DNA of 64,000 nt from Methylopumilus sp026399645 (GTDB lineage: Bacteria; Pseudomonadota; Gammaproteobacteria; Burkholderiales; Methylophilaceae). Below are positions 51,908-60,667 of the stretch, one piece after another. Position 1 is the first letter of the stretch. Each line of letters starts with the position of its first letter. A model generated the notes under the pieces. The model was not told the origin of the DNA, ran no database searches, and saw only the letters and a program-made list of their open reading frames with translations. Both the position numbers and the translations under genes were made by a program. The stretch is from assembly GCF_965184065.1 (NCBI RefSeq), contig NZ_OZ239098.1. One strand, 5' to 3'.

Positions 51908-52462
51908 TTGGTTTGTACTAAATTTCTACGCGTCTTTGCCGATACTTTTTTTGCAGGGCGTTATGGACATAGGGCAGTAGTTTTAGAGACGGTTGCCGGT
52001 GTGCCAGGGATGGTGGGTGGCACATTACAGCACCTGAAGTCTTTAGGGCGTATAGAAAATGATCAAGGATGGATAAAGACACTTCTAGAAGAGGCCGAGA
52101 ATGAACGTATGCATTTAATGACCTTCATTGAAATTGCCAAACCCAATAGCTTTGAGAGACTTTTGATTATTTTAGCGCAAGGCATTTTCTATAATTTATT
52201 CTTTTTGCTATATTTGATATCGTCCAAAACAGCCCATCGTTTAGTGGGCTATTTTGAAGAAGAGGCTGTTTATAGCTACACAGAATATTTGCAGGGAATT
52301 CGAGAAGGTAAATATGAAAATATTCCAGCCCCTCAAATAGCTATTGATTACTGGCATCTAAAAAAAGATGCACGGTTAAGCGATGTGATTCTTGCTGTTA
52401 GAAAAGATGAAATGAATCACAGAGATGTAAATCATTCTTTTTCAAACCATCTTACTAAATAA
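51908..52462 (+). CDS. aox: Alternative oxidase, probable frameshift at its 5' end
   Basis: The open frame (about 185 residues) is an alternative oxidase core: ADTFFAGRYGHRAVVLETVA, EAENERMHLMTF, EEEAVYSYTEYLQ and DEMNHRDVNHSFSNH, with all four Glu and two His ligands of the di-iron site. It oxidises ubiquinol with oxygen without pumping protons. Codons at 51855-51889 in another frame (MLKRIIHHEPKA) match the usual N-terminus, and restoring one C in the CCCC run at 51889-51892 joins the two. So the gene either lost a base or carries a sequencing error. As given, translation would need TTG at 51908. Confidence 0.85.
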   Translation: MVCTKFLRVFADTFFAGRYGHRAVVLETVAGVPGMVGGTLQHLKSLGRIENDQGWIKTLLEEAENERMHLMTFIEIAKPNSFERLLIILAQGIFYNLFFLLYLISSKTAHRLVGYFEEEAVYSYTEYLQGIREGKYENIPAPQIAIDYWHLKKDARLSDVILAVRKDEMNHRDVNHSFSNHLTK

Positions 52463-52487
52463 TAATATCTCATAAGGACAATTACTG

Positions 52488-52913
52488 ATGAAAATAAAAA
52501 CTCTTTTATTTGTAGGCGTATTAACCCTTCTTTTTTCCTTAAATATTTTCTCTTACCCAAGAGATGGAGGCGCATTGAGCAAGTCTTCAGTGAATTTTGC
52601 TAATCTAAAAGATGGAGATAAAGTAACAAGCCCTTTTAAGGTGATCTTTGAATTAAATGGCATGCTGATTAGCCCTGCTGGAGAATATGTAGAAGGCTCA
52701 GGTCATCATCATTTATTGATTAACCAGCCATATATTGAAAAAGGCCTCACAATCCCAGCAGATTCAAATCATTTACATTTTGGTAAAGGACAGAAAGAGA
52801 TCGAGCTCAACTTAATATCTGGCATCTATACACTTACCCTTCAGTTTGCAGATGGTTATCATCGCTCGTATGGCAAGGAATTAAGTAAAACTATCCAAAT
52901 TGAAGTGCAATAA
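52488..52913 (+). CDS. DUF4399 secreted protein
   Basis: The 141-residue protein has a signal peptide (FVGVLTLLFSLNIFSYP) and the DUF4399 pattern: FANLKDGDKVTSPFKVIFEL, GSGHHHLLIN, IPADSNHLHFGKGQ and YTLTLQFADG. The histidines could bind metal. The function is unknown. It lies 25 bases after the oxidase gene and 12 before the CDF gene, so it is probably co-transcribed. Confidence 0.88.
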   Translation: MKIKTLLFVGVLTLLFSLNIFSYPRDGGALSKSSVNFANLKDGDKVTSPFKVIFELNGMLISPAGEYVEGSGHHHLLINQPYIEKGLTIPADSNHLHFGKGQKEIELNLISGIYTLTLQFADGYHRSYGKELSKTIQIEVQ

Positions 52914-52925
52914 TTATTTCAATTT

Positions 52926-53525
52926 ATGACTTTTCATCATCAACAAGATGCGCAATTTGCAAAATCAGTTTTATTTGTAGCATTTGCTAATTTAGCTTAT
53001 TTTTTTGTAGAATTTATTGTCGCAAATAACATCCACTCAACCTCGCTTTTTGCAGACAGTATTGATTTTCTGGAAGACGCCTCAATCAATATACTTATTT
53101 TTTTAGCGCTTGGGTGGTCAGTAAAAAATAAAGAAAGACTGGGTAAATGTTTAGCAGTTATTTTGGTTGTGCCTGCACTTGCTTTTTTATACACAACCTG
53201 GCAAAAGTTTAATATGCCTTCAATCCCAGATCCTTCTATTCTATCTATGACAGGGTTAGGGGCTCTTGTGGTTAACCTTAGCTGTACTTTTGTTTTAATT
53301 CGATTTAGAGATTACCAGGGCAGTTTAACAAGAGCCGCTTTTCTTTCTGCACGAAATGATGCATTAGCTAATATAGGTATTATTATTGCGGGCTTAATAG
53401 GATTCTTTTGGCTGTCGATGTGGCCAGACCTAATTGTGGGATTCTTTATTATGGCCATCAATCTTGATGCTGCAAAAGAAATCTGGGAGGCTTCAGAGCA
53501 TCATGAAATACCTTTGAAGCCGTAA
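52926..53525 (+). CDS. CDF-type cation transporter
   Basis: The 199-residue membrane protein has about five to six helices and the acidic metal site FADSIDFLEDASINILIF with the second site LSARNDALANIGII. It lacks the C-terminal cytoplasmic domain of full CDF proteins. It probably exports zinc or a similar cation. Its proximity to the ZnuD-like receptor gene fits zinc homeostasis. Confidence 0.85.
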   Translation: MTFHHQQDAQFAKSVLFVAFANLAYFFVEFIVANNIHSTSLFADSIDFLEDASINILIFLALGWSVKNKERLGKCLAVILVVPALAFLYTTWQKFNMPSIPDPSILSMTGLGALVVNLSCTFVLIRFRDYQGSLTRAAFLSARNDALANIGIIIAGLIGFFWLSMWPDLIVGFFIMAINLDAAKEIWEASEHHEIPLKP

Positions 53526-53591
53526 TTTTGAAAGATGCAGTGATTAAGGCTAAATTAAGGAACAAAAAATAAAATATATGGTCGTATCGAT

Positions 53592-54248
53592 ATGAAATTT
53601 TTCTTCTTGTTATTTAGTCTTCTTTCGTTAATAACCATGAGTGGTTGTCAGAGCCTTGCAGAAAAAAACCCTACACTCAAGTCTGAGCTTACTGTGTTTC
53701 ATGAACTGCCTAATGACTTCAAACCTTCTACCATTGCCATTGTTCCATGGCACCAGTCTCAAAAAAGCTCTTTGGAATTTAAAAATTATGCAGCAATCCT
53801 TAAAGATCGTATCGAGAAACTAGGCTTTACTGTGATTGATCACTCAAAAAAACCAGAATTACTACTTTTCTTTGATTATGGCGACGATATGGGAAAAGAG
53901 ATGACCGAGACTTACACCATCCCTGATTTCGGCATGATAGGTTATTCGGGATATTCACTAAATTCATGGGCGATGTATCCAGGTTTACCTATGTATGGAT
54001 ATCGTGGCTACCAAACTCATACTAACAAATATACTTTGTATACAAGATACATCCATATTGATATAGCAAAACCTAAATCTAAAGACAAAGAGCTCGATAA
54101 AGTTTACGAGGGGAGTCTGAGAAGTAAAGGCACATGTTCAAAACTTACTTCAACGCTTCCATATTTAATTGACATGTTTTTCAATAATTTTCCGGGAAAA
54201 AATAATGAGACTCAATCATTAGAAAAATCTTGGAATGGTGTTTGTTAG
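53592..54248 (+). CDS. DUF4136 lipoprotein
   Basis: The 218-residue product has a lipoprotein signal with lipobox TMSGC (Cys19), so it is membrane-anchored in the periplasm. The body, with FKPSTIAIVPWHQSQK and LLLFFDYGDD, fits the DUF4136 fold. The middle is tyrosine-rich (IGYSGYSLNSWAMYPG). The function is unknown. The gene at 54255 follows six bases after it. Confidence 0.8.
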   Translation: MKFFFLLFSLLSLITMSGCQSLAEKNPTLKSELTVFHELPNDFKPSTIAIVPWHQSQKSSLEFKNYAAILKDRIEKLGFTVIDHSKKPELLLFFDYGDDMGKEMTETYTIPDFGMIGYSGYSLNSWAMYPGLPMYGYRGYQTHTNKYTLYTRYIHIDIAKPKSKDKELDKVYEGSLRSKGTCSKLTSTLPYLIDMFFNNFPGKNNETQSLEKSWNGVC

Positions 54249-54254
54249 TTTTTT

Positions 54255-54887
54255 TTGATGAAAAATTACTCTTTTAAAAAATTTATTCTTGTTTTGCTTT
54301 TTTTACCAATTTTTTGTTTCGCAAAAGACTGGAATTTTGACGTACTTATGGATGGCAAATTGATTGGCGAACATACTTTCCAATTAAAAGAAGATGAAAA
54401 ATTGCATCAGATGACGAGTAATGCAAATTTTAAAGTCACAGTCTTATCTATACCCGTTTATAAATATAAACATACATCGCAGGAACTTTGGAATAAAAAC
54501 TGCCTTCACTCGATTAACGCTTCAACGCAAGACGGAGGAGATGCATACAAAGTGCTCGGAAAATTTGAAGTCAATATGTTTAAGTTGATTGAACCTGCAA
54601 AAGAAGCTTTTTCTGTAGAGTGCCCTATGACTTTTAGCTATTGGAATCCGGTGATGCTAAAACAAAGTAAGTTATTAAATGCCCAGATGGGTGAGTACGC
54701 TGAAGTACAAATTAAAAGTTTAGGTAAGGAAGTTATTAAGGTAAAAAATGAAAATATAGAAACTGACTCATATCGAATCACAGCTCCTAAAATTAATATC
54801 CAGATTTGGTATAAAGATAATAAGGAATGGGTTAAGTTAGAATCAATCACACCTGACGATCATCATATTTCCTATATCCTTAAGTAA
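54255..54887 (+). CDS. DUF6134 secreted protein
   Basis: The 210-residue protein has a signal peptide (FILVLLFLPIFCFAK) followed by WNFDVLMDGKLIGEHTFQL, the typical start of DUF6134 proteins, and a C-terminal ITAPKINIQIWYKDNKEWV strand. It is co-transcribed with the DUF4136 lipoprotein gene. No function is known. Confidence 0.75.
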   Translation: MMKNYSFKKFILVLLFLPIFCFAKDWNFDVLMDGKLIGEHTFQLKEDEKLHQMTSNANFKVTVLSIPVYKYKHTSQELWNKNCLHSINASTQDGGDAYKVLGKFEVNMFKLIEPAKEAFSVECPMTFSYWNPVMLKQSKLLNAQMGEYAEVQIKSLGKEVIKVKNENIETDSYRITAPKINIQIWYKDNKEWVKLESITPDDHHISYILK

Positions 54888-54892
54888 ATTTA

Positions 54893-54945
54893 GAGTGGGT
54901 CGGCTGAGGTTTTTTGGCCGGCTGGAATAATGGTATGTTACAAAG
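54893..54945. repeat. Dispersed intergenic repeat, copy F
   Basis: GGTTTTTTGGCCGGCTGGAATA and ATGGTATGTTACAAAGTG, a diverged copy of the element at 8812 between the DUF6134 and PhoX-like genes. Confidence 0.45.
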
Positions 54946-54946
54946 T

Positions 54947-54960
54947 GTCAAAATTTTGAC
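54947..54960. promoter_or_regulatory. 14-base perfect palindrome upstream of the PhoX-like gene
   Basis: GTCAAAATTTTGAC is a perfect inverted repeat 106 bases before the start codon. It may be an operator for a dimeric regulator. It is not a Pho box. Confidence 0.4.
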
Positions 54961-55065
54961 TCTTATTAAAGTTAAGATATCAAAAATAATCCTGTAAATT
55001 TTGTAGTATTTAAAACAGCTTTGATATTTTTTTCTTATTTTATTGGTTAATTAAAAAAGGTCTTT

Positions 55066-56403
55066 ATGAAGTTATTACTAAAAGCGTTATTTGTCACGAT
55101 AGTATTTTCTAGTAATGTTATTTCGGCTCCAGCCTACATTATTCCCACTTTACCCGGCTGGCAAGTGCAGCCAATTATTACTGTGGGTGAGGTAGCTGCT
55201 AACGGCTATGCCATGGCTGGTGTGCCAGATGGTTTAGGTATTTTTACAAATAACGACGGCACTTTTAGTTTGCTTATGAACCATGAGATAGCTCACGATA
55301 AAGGCATTGCTCGCGCTCATGGTGAAAAGGGTGCGTTTGTTTCTCGCTGGGTCATTGATATTGAAAGTCTCAAGGTGAAAAGTGGAGTGGACTTAATTAA
55401 ATCAACTATTCCACCGGGTTTGAATTTTAATCGATTTTGTTCTGCAGATTTACCACCAACGTCGGCTTTTTATAATGCAGCGACTCGGAAGGGATATAAC
55501 GGTCAGCTCTTTTTAAATGGCGAAGAAGATAAAGCAGGCGGACGAGCATTTGCTCATAGTTTAGAAGGTGTCAGTTATTTAATGCCTGATTTTGGCCATA
55601 TTGCTTGGGAAAATTTATTGGCTAATCCTGTAAGCCAAGATCGTACTTTGGTAATAGGTTTAGATGATATTCAAGATGGTTTGCTATTAGTCTATCAAGG
55701 CAATAAAACGAAGGTGGGAAATCCGGTTGAACAATCCGGATTAGTTGGGGGGCAGTTGTATGCGATTAAAGTCACTAACGAGCGCTTTAGTTTAGTGCCC
55801 TTGAAGTCTATGGCAAGTTTAGATGGCAAAACACTCAGAGAAGAAGCTAAAAAACTGGGTGCCACTGGCTTTGCAAGACCAGAAGATGGGGCTTGGGATG
55901 CTTTAGATGCAAGGAAATTTTGGTTTGCCACTACCGATAAAATCGGAGGCGACAGTCGAGTAAATCAATTGATTTTTGATGACATCTCAAATCCTTTGCA
56001 TGGCGGACGAATTAGCACTCCACTAAGCGCACAAAGTATCGGGGCTGAAATGTTTGATAATTTAGTTGTAGATGGCGATGGTCGAGTGTTGGTGCAAGAA
56101 GATCCGGGAGAAAATAACCGTTTAGCAGCGATTTGGATGCATGAGCCTGCAGTCAATAAAACTACTAAACTATTTGAATCTAATCCGGAGTTTTTTAAAC
56201 CTGGGGCAGTTGATTTTATGACGATCGATGAAGAGCATTCAGGTATTGTTGAAATTACATCCTTATTGCAGAAAGCTTCCTGGTTTGATGTCAAACGCAG
56301 ATATTATCTCGGCACCACGCAGGCGCATCTTGATCATAAAGATACAAAGTTAGTTGAGCATGGTCAGCTATGGTTGATATCAGGCCCATCAATAAAAAAT
56401 TAG
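55066..56403 (+). CDS. PhoX-like secreted phosphatase (DUF839)
   Basis: The 445-residue protein has a Sec signal (LFVTIVFSSNVISAPA) and the DUF839/PhoX pattern: GTFSLLMNHEIAHDKG, GFARPEDGAWDAL and VVDGDGRVLVQEDPGENNR. These motifs hold calcium and iron ligands in known PhoX enzymes, which release phosphate from organic esters. It uses a Sec rather than a Tat signal, unlike classical PhoX, so substrate and cofactor may differ. An AAAAGG site precedes the ATG. Confidence 0.72.
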   Translation: MKLLLKALFVTIVFSSNVISAPAYIIPTLPGWQVQPIITVGEVAANGYAMAGVPDGLGIFTNNDGTFSLLMNHEIAHDKGIARAHGEKGAFVSRWVIDIESLKVKSGVDLIKSTIPPGLNFNRFCSADLPPTSAFYNAATRKGYNGQLFLNGEEDKAGGRAFAHSLEGVSYLMPDFGHIAWENLLANPVSQDRTLVIGLDDIQDGLLLVYQGNKTKVGNPVEQSGLVGGQLYAIKVTNERFSLVPLKSMASLDGKTLREEAKKLGATGFARPEDGAWDALDARKFWFATTDKIGGDSRVNQLIFDDISNPLHGGRISTPLSAQSIGAEMFDNLVVDGDGRVLVQEDPGENNRLAAIWMHEPAVNKTTKLFESNPEFFKPGAVDFMTIDEEHSGIVEITSLLQKASWFDVKRRYYLGTTQAHLDHKDTKLVEHGQLWLISGPSIKN

Positions 56404-56416
56404 TCGTTAGATTATT

Positions 56417-56881
56417 GTGGATACATTAAGTCATGCCCTATGGGGCTATGGATTATTTGGATATAAGAGGTATCCCTGGACTGCAATTTTTTTTGGTGCA
56501 ATGCCAGACTTAATTTCATTTGGCTTATTTTTACTTATAAATGTCGCAACAGGAAATTGGTATTTCGATAAGCCTACCTTGGCGTCTATTCCAGATTGGC
56601 TCTTCTTAACCTACTCAGTTGGGCACAGTTTTATTATATGTTTGCCGATTATCTATTGTGTTTATCGATTTAATCGCGCTTTAGCTATGGCAATGTTGGC
56701 CTGGCCATTCCATATTGTTCTTGATTTTCCATTTCACTCAAAAGCTTTTTTTGCCACCCCAATTTTTTGGCCAATCTCAGATTTTAAGATAGATGGCGTT
56801 CCATGGTCACATTGGTATATCTGGTATCCAAACATTTTATTTCTTTCCATCTTGCTGATTTATCGCTATAAGAAAAGATAA
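56417..56881 (+). CDS. DUF457-like membrane protein (YdjM type)
   Basis: The 154-residue membrane protein begins MDTLSHALWGYGLFGY and contains FGAMPDLISFGLF, SVGHSFIICL and HIVLDFPFHS: the spaced His and Asp residues seen in membrane metal-dependent hydrolase-like DUF457/YdjM proteins. Four helices are visible. The start is GTG, 14 bases after the PhoX-like gene stop. No reaction is known. Confidence 0.7.
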   Translation: MDTLSHALWGYGLFGYKRYPWTAIFFGAMPDLISFGLFLLINVATGNWYFDKPTLASIPDWLFLTYSVGHSFIICLPIIYCVYRFNRALAMAMLAWPFHIVLDFPFHSKAFFATPIFWPISDFKIDGVPWSHWYIWYPNILFLSILLIYRYKKR

Positions 56882-57019
56882 ATGTAATTAATTTAATCGC
56901 GTACTAAATTCATCTTTTATAACTTCTTATTTTTTGTTGACTATTAAGGTTTCAATTTGATAGCTATTACTTTACAATTGCCGAAACCTTAAGCTTAATC
57001 TGAATTAGAGGCAATTATC

Positions 57020-58357
57020 ATGTCAGAAAAAAACAACATTGATAAGAAATTATCTAGCATCAAAAACTTGCTAGCCAAGCAAAATTTAGTCGGAAACCTC
57101 ATTCTTAGGCAAGAAATGTCTCGCCAAGACATTGTCGAATCTTTAGTTCAAAAACAAAACTCCATCGAATTAGAAAGACTCATTAAGAAGCTCGAAGTGA
57201 TTGAAATTGCTCGGATTCTAGAGGCTTTATTAGAACAAGAGCGAATCGTCGTTTGGGATCATATTGAGTCAAGTCGTCGAGATGATGTGCTCCTTGAAGT
57301 TTCTGATGATATCCGTATGGATCTTGTATCTGATGAAACTCCAAACAAAGAACAAATTACAGTGATTCGAGTATTCGACCTCTTTAAAGGCCGCTTACGT
57401 CAGATACCTATCTACAGTAGAAAAGATCTCGAAAAAGCAAAGCCTATCTGGGTAGACCTTGTCACGCCTGAAATCGAGCAGCTCGAGTGGGCAAGGGAGA
57501 TTTTTGGTGCTCACATCCCTAATCCTAACGAACTGACAGATTTAGAGACAAGCGCACGTTTTTATATTGAAGATAATGGTGAGATCCATCTGCATTCTAA
57601 TTTCTTACTCGACACAACGAAAGAATCTAAGAATGTAACCGTTGCCTTTGTTCTTAAAGACAAAATACTATTTACAGTGCGAAACGAAGAGTTGCCTGTA
57701 TTTAGACTACAACGTTTAAGAGCACGAGCAGAAGCTGGTTACGTATCACAAGCTAAAGATGTCTTATTAGACTTATATGCAGCAGATATTGAGTATTCAG
57801 CAAACGCATTAGAAGACGTCTACTCAAGATTAGAAAAAGTGGGTAGTCAAGTTGTGAAGTCTTACATGACGAATAGCCAAGCTGCAACCATACTTTCTGA
57901 TATTGCGATCGAAGAAGATTTAAACGGTAAAATTAGACGCAATGTGATGGATACCAGAAACGCACTATCATTTTTAATGCGCTCAAAGCTGTTATCCGCG
58001 AGTCAACATGAAGATGTGAAAGAAATTTTACGTGACATTGATTCATTAGATGGCCATACATCATTCTTATTTAATAAGATCAATTTCCAGATGGATGCTA
58101 CAGTGGGTTTCTTGAACGTAAATCAAAATATTGATTTGAAAAGATTAACGATTATAAGTGTGGTCTTTATGCCAGTGAACATTATTGCAGGTATTGGTGG
58201 TATGTCTGAATTTAGTATGATGACCGATGGTATTCCATGGCCATTGGCTTACTCTTGCTTTGTTTTAATTATGATTGCTATTGGAGCGCTCACTTTTATA
58301 GGGTTAAGAACATTTGAAAATAAGCGTATTGAACGATTAAGATCTGAAAATAAATAA
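57020..58357 (+). CDS. CorA-family divalent metal transporter with MgtE-like N-domain
   Basis: The 445-residue protein has an N-terminal helical domain (about 25-105: IVESLVQKQNSIELERLIKK and DDVLLEVSDDIRMDLV) resembling the MgtE intracellular N-domain, then a CorA soluble domain and two C-terminal helices. The pore signature is GIGGMSEFSM, so GMS replaces the usual GMN. The transported ion (magnesium, cobalt, zinc or other) cannot be told. A terminator follows. The leader before it (138 bases) shows no recognisable riboswitch. Confidence 0.87.
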   Translation: MSEKNNIDKKLSSIKNLLAKQNLVGNLILRQEMSRQDIVESLVQKQNSIELERLIKKLEVIEIARILEALLEQERIVVWDHIESSRRDDVLLEVSDDIRMDLVSDETPNKEQITVIRVFDLFKGRLRQIPIYSRKDLEKAKPIWVDLVTPEIEQLEWAREIFGAHIPNPNELTDLETSARFYIEDNGEIHLHSNFLLDTTKESKNVTVAFVLKDKILFTVRNEELPVFRLQRLRARAEAGYVSQAKDVLLDLYAADIEYSANALEDVYSRLEKVGSQVVKSYMTNSQAATILSDIAIEEDLNGKIRRNVMDTRNALSFLMRSKLLSASQHEDVKEILRDIDSLDGHTSFLFNKINFQMDATVGFLNVNQNIDLKRLTIISVVFMPVNIIAGIGGMSEFSMMTDGIPWPLAYSCFVLIMIAIGALTFIGLRTFENKRIERLRSENK

Positions 58358-58374
58358 ATTTTTTATAGAAATAA

Positions 58375-58403
58375 TAAAGCCACTCATAAGAGTGGTTTTT
58401 TTT
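58375..58403 (+). terminator. Terminator of the CorA-family gene
   Basis: GCCACTC / GAGTGG stem with an ATAA loop and eight T residues. Confidence 0.85.
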
Positions 58404-58440
58404 ACTTTATTTTATCCAAACTTCTTGATGAGATTAAATG

Positions 58441-60582
58441 TTATCGAGCACGTTTGAATATTTTTGGTGCAGGTGTTTTATTTCTTGCGAATTGATGCAT
58501 TCTTCTTGAATGATTTTCAGATAAAGGTTGTCTTGCAGGGATAAGATGTTTTTTGCTATCTCCAATTAAATCAGTTCGACCCATGCGTTGTAATGCCTCA
58601 CGCAACATCGGCCAATTCTTGGGATCATGATAACGAATGAATGCTTTATGTAGTCTTCGCACACCACCTGCTCGAGGAATAGGAATTTCTTCACTATCTT
58701 TCGTCACTTTGCGTAAAGGGTTTTTGCCTGAGTGATACATAGCTGTGGCCATTGCCATCGGTGTTGGTGTGAATGTTTGTACTTGGTCTAATTTAAAATC
58801 ATGCTCTTTTAACCATAAAGCCAAGTTCATCATATCTTCATCAGTGGCACCTGGATGCGCTGCAATGAAGTAAGGAATTAAGTACTGTTCTTTACCCACT
58901 TCTTTTGAGAAGCGATCAAACATTTCTTTGAATTTATTATATGAACCTATACCTGGCTTCATCATTTTAGATAACACATTTTCTTCGGAGTGCTCAGGCG
59001 CAATTTTTAGATAGCCACCCACATGGTGCTGCACTAATTCTTTTACATACTCAGGCGAGGTCACAGCTAAGTCGTAACGAAGGCCTGACCCAATAAGTAC
59101 TTTTTTAATGCCTTTGGTATTTCTTGCTTTTCGATAAAGCTCTATGAGAGCAGTATGGTCGGTATTTAAATTTTCACAAATGCCTGGATAAACACAAGAA
59201 AGTTTTCGACATGAAGCTTCAATTTTTTCTGACTTGCAAGCCATCCGATACATATTAGCTGTAGGTCCCCCGAGGTCTGAAATAACCCCTGTAAATCCAT
59301 CTACTTTATCTCTAATTTCTTCAACCTCTTTTAGGATGCTTTCTTCTGAACGACTCTGAATAATTCGGCCTTCATGTTCTGTAATAGAGCAGAAAGTGCA
59401 CCCACCAAAACATCCGCGCATAATATTGACTGAGAAGCGAATCATTTCCCATGCAGAAATTTTTGCATCTCCGTAACTAGGATGCGGTTTTCTTGCATAA
59501 GGCAGGTCGTATACATAATCCATTTCTTTTGTAGTAAGAGGAATAGGAGGGGGATTAAGCCAAACTTCTCTATCACCATGTTTTTGAATAAGTGCTCGCG
59601 CATTTCCTGGGTTAGCTTCTAAATGAAGTACACGTGATGCATGCGCATAAAGTATTGGGTCTTCAACCACTTCCTCAAAACTTGGTAAACGAACGACTTG
59701 CATATTTCGATCAGCTTTTGTTTTTCTAACTATCTTAATAACCTGCATGCCATCATGTAATTTTTCTTCACTCGATTTAGCGTTAGTTTCACAATCAGTG
59801 CCTGCGCCCATTTTCATTTCATAAGGGTCGACATGTGTTTCAACTTTTCCGGGACGATCAAGATGTGTGGAAGCTATTTCTTCCCAGCCTTCAGGAATTT
59901 TTTTACGCAAGAATGCCGTACCTCGAATATCTTGAATATCTTCTAACTTTTCGCCATCAGCGATGCGATGTGTAAGTTCAATAAGTGCTCGTTCAGCATT
60001 ACCATATAACAAGATATCAGCCTTAGAGTCGACAAGAACCGAGCGACGCACTTTGTCAGACCAGTAGTCATAATGCGCAATTCTACGAAGACTTGCTTCA
60101 ATACTGCCAATGACTAAAGGCACATCAGAAAATGCTTCACGACAACGCTGCGTATAGACAAGCACAGCTCGGTCCGGACGTTTGCCAGCAATAGCACCTG
60201 GTGTATACGCATCATCGGAACGAATCTTTCTGTCAGCCGTATATCGGTTCACCATGCTATCCATATTGCCCGCCGTGATACCAAAATAAAGATTAGGTTT
60301 TCCTAGTGCCTTAAATGGTTCGGCACTTGACCAGTCAGGCTGAGACAAAATACCCACACGGAAGCCTTGATCTTCTAGGAGCCGCCCAATTAAAGCCATG
60401 CCAAAACTAGGGTGATCAATATAAGCATCACCCGTTACTAAAATAATGTCACAACTATCCCAGCCTAATACATCCATCTCATGACGTGTCATAGGTAGCA
60501 TAGGGGCTGTGCCGAAGCGCTTAGCCCAATAAGGGCGATATTTGTTAATTGCTTGCGGCGAAGAATGAGTAGCATTTTGCAT
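58441..60582 (-). CDS. ygiQ: YgiQ family radical SAM protein
   Basis: The 713-residue protein has the UPF0313 N-terminal domain (WDSCDIILVTGDAYIDHPSF, GSIEASLRRIAHYDYWSD), the radical-SAM Fe-S cysteines in GCFGGCTFCSITEHEGR and a C-terminal EHSEENVLSKMMKPG region. It should cleave S-adenosylmethionine to a radical for an unknown modification. The length matches the family. It is a lone minus-strand gene, convergent with the CorA-type gene. Confidence 0.95.
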   Translation of the reverse strand: MQNATHSSPQAINKYRPYWAKRFGTAPMLPMTRHEMDVLGWDSCDIILVTGDAYIDHPSFGMALIGRLLEDQGFRVGILSQPDWSSAEPFKALGKPNLYFGITAGNMDSMVNRYTADRKIRSDDAYTPGAIAGKRPDRAVLVYTQRCREAFSDVPLVIGSIEASLRRIAHYDYWSDKVRRSVLVDSKADILLYGNAERALIELTHRIADGEKLEDIQDIRGTAFLRKKIPEGWEEIASTHLDRPGKVETHVDPYEMKMGAGTDCETNAKSSEEKLHDGMQVIKIVRKTKADRNMQVVRLPSFEEVVEDPILYAHASRVLHLEANPGNARALIQKHGDREVWLNPPPIPLTTKEMDYVYDLPYARKPHPSYGDAKISAWEMIRFSVNIMRGCFGGCTFCSITEHEGRIIQSRSEESILKEVEEIRDKVDGFTGVISDLGGPTANMYRMACKSEKIEASCRKLSCVYPGICENLNTDHTALIELYRKARNTKGIKKVLIGSGLRYDLAVTSPEYVKELVQHHVGGYLKIAPEHSEENVLSKMMKPGIGSYNKFKEMFDRFSKEVGKEQYLIPYFIAAHPGATDEDMMNLALWLKEHDFKLDQVQTFTPTPMAMATAMYHSGKNPLRKVTKDSEEIPIPRAGGVRRLHKAFIRYHDPKNWPMLREALQRMGRTDLIGDSKKHLIPARQPLSENHSRRMHQFARNKTPAPKIFKRAR

Positions 60583-60667
60583 AGTTGAGTATTTTACCCT
60601 GATAAAGCTATTAAACGCTTTATAATTAGCTACTTGAAAGATTTTAACTCAACAAATAGAGGTTTTT

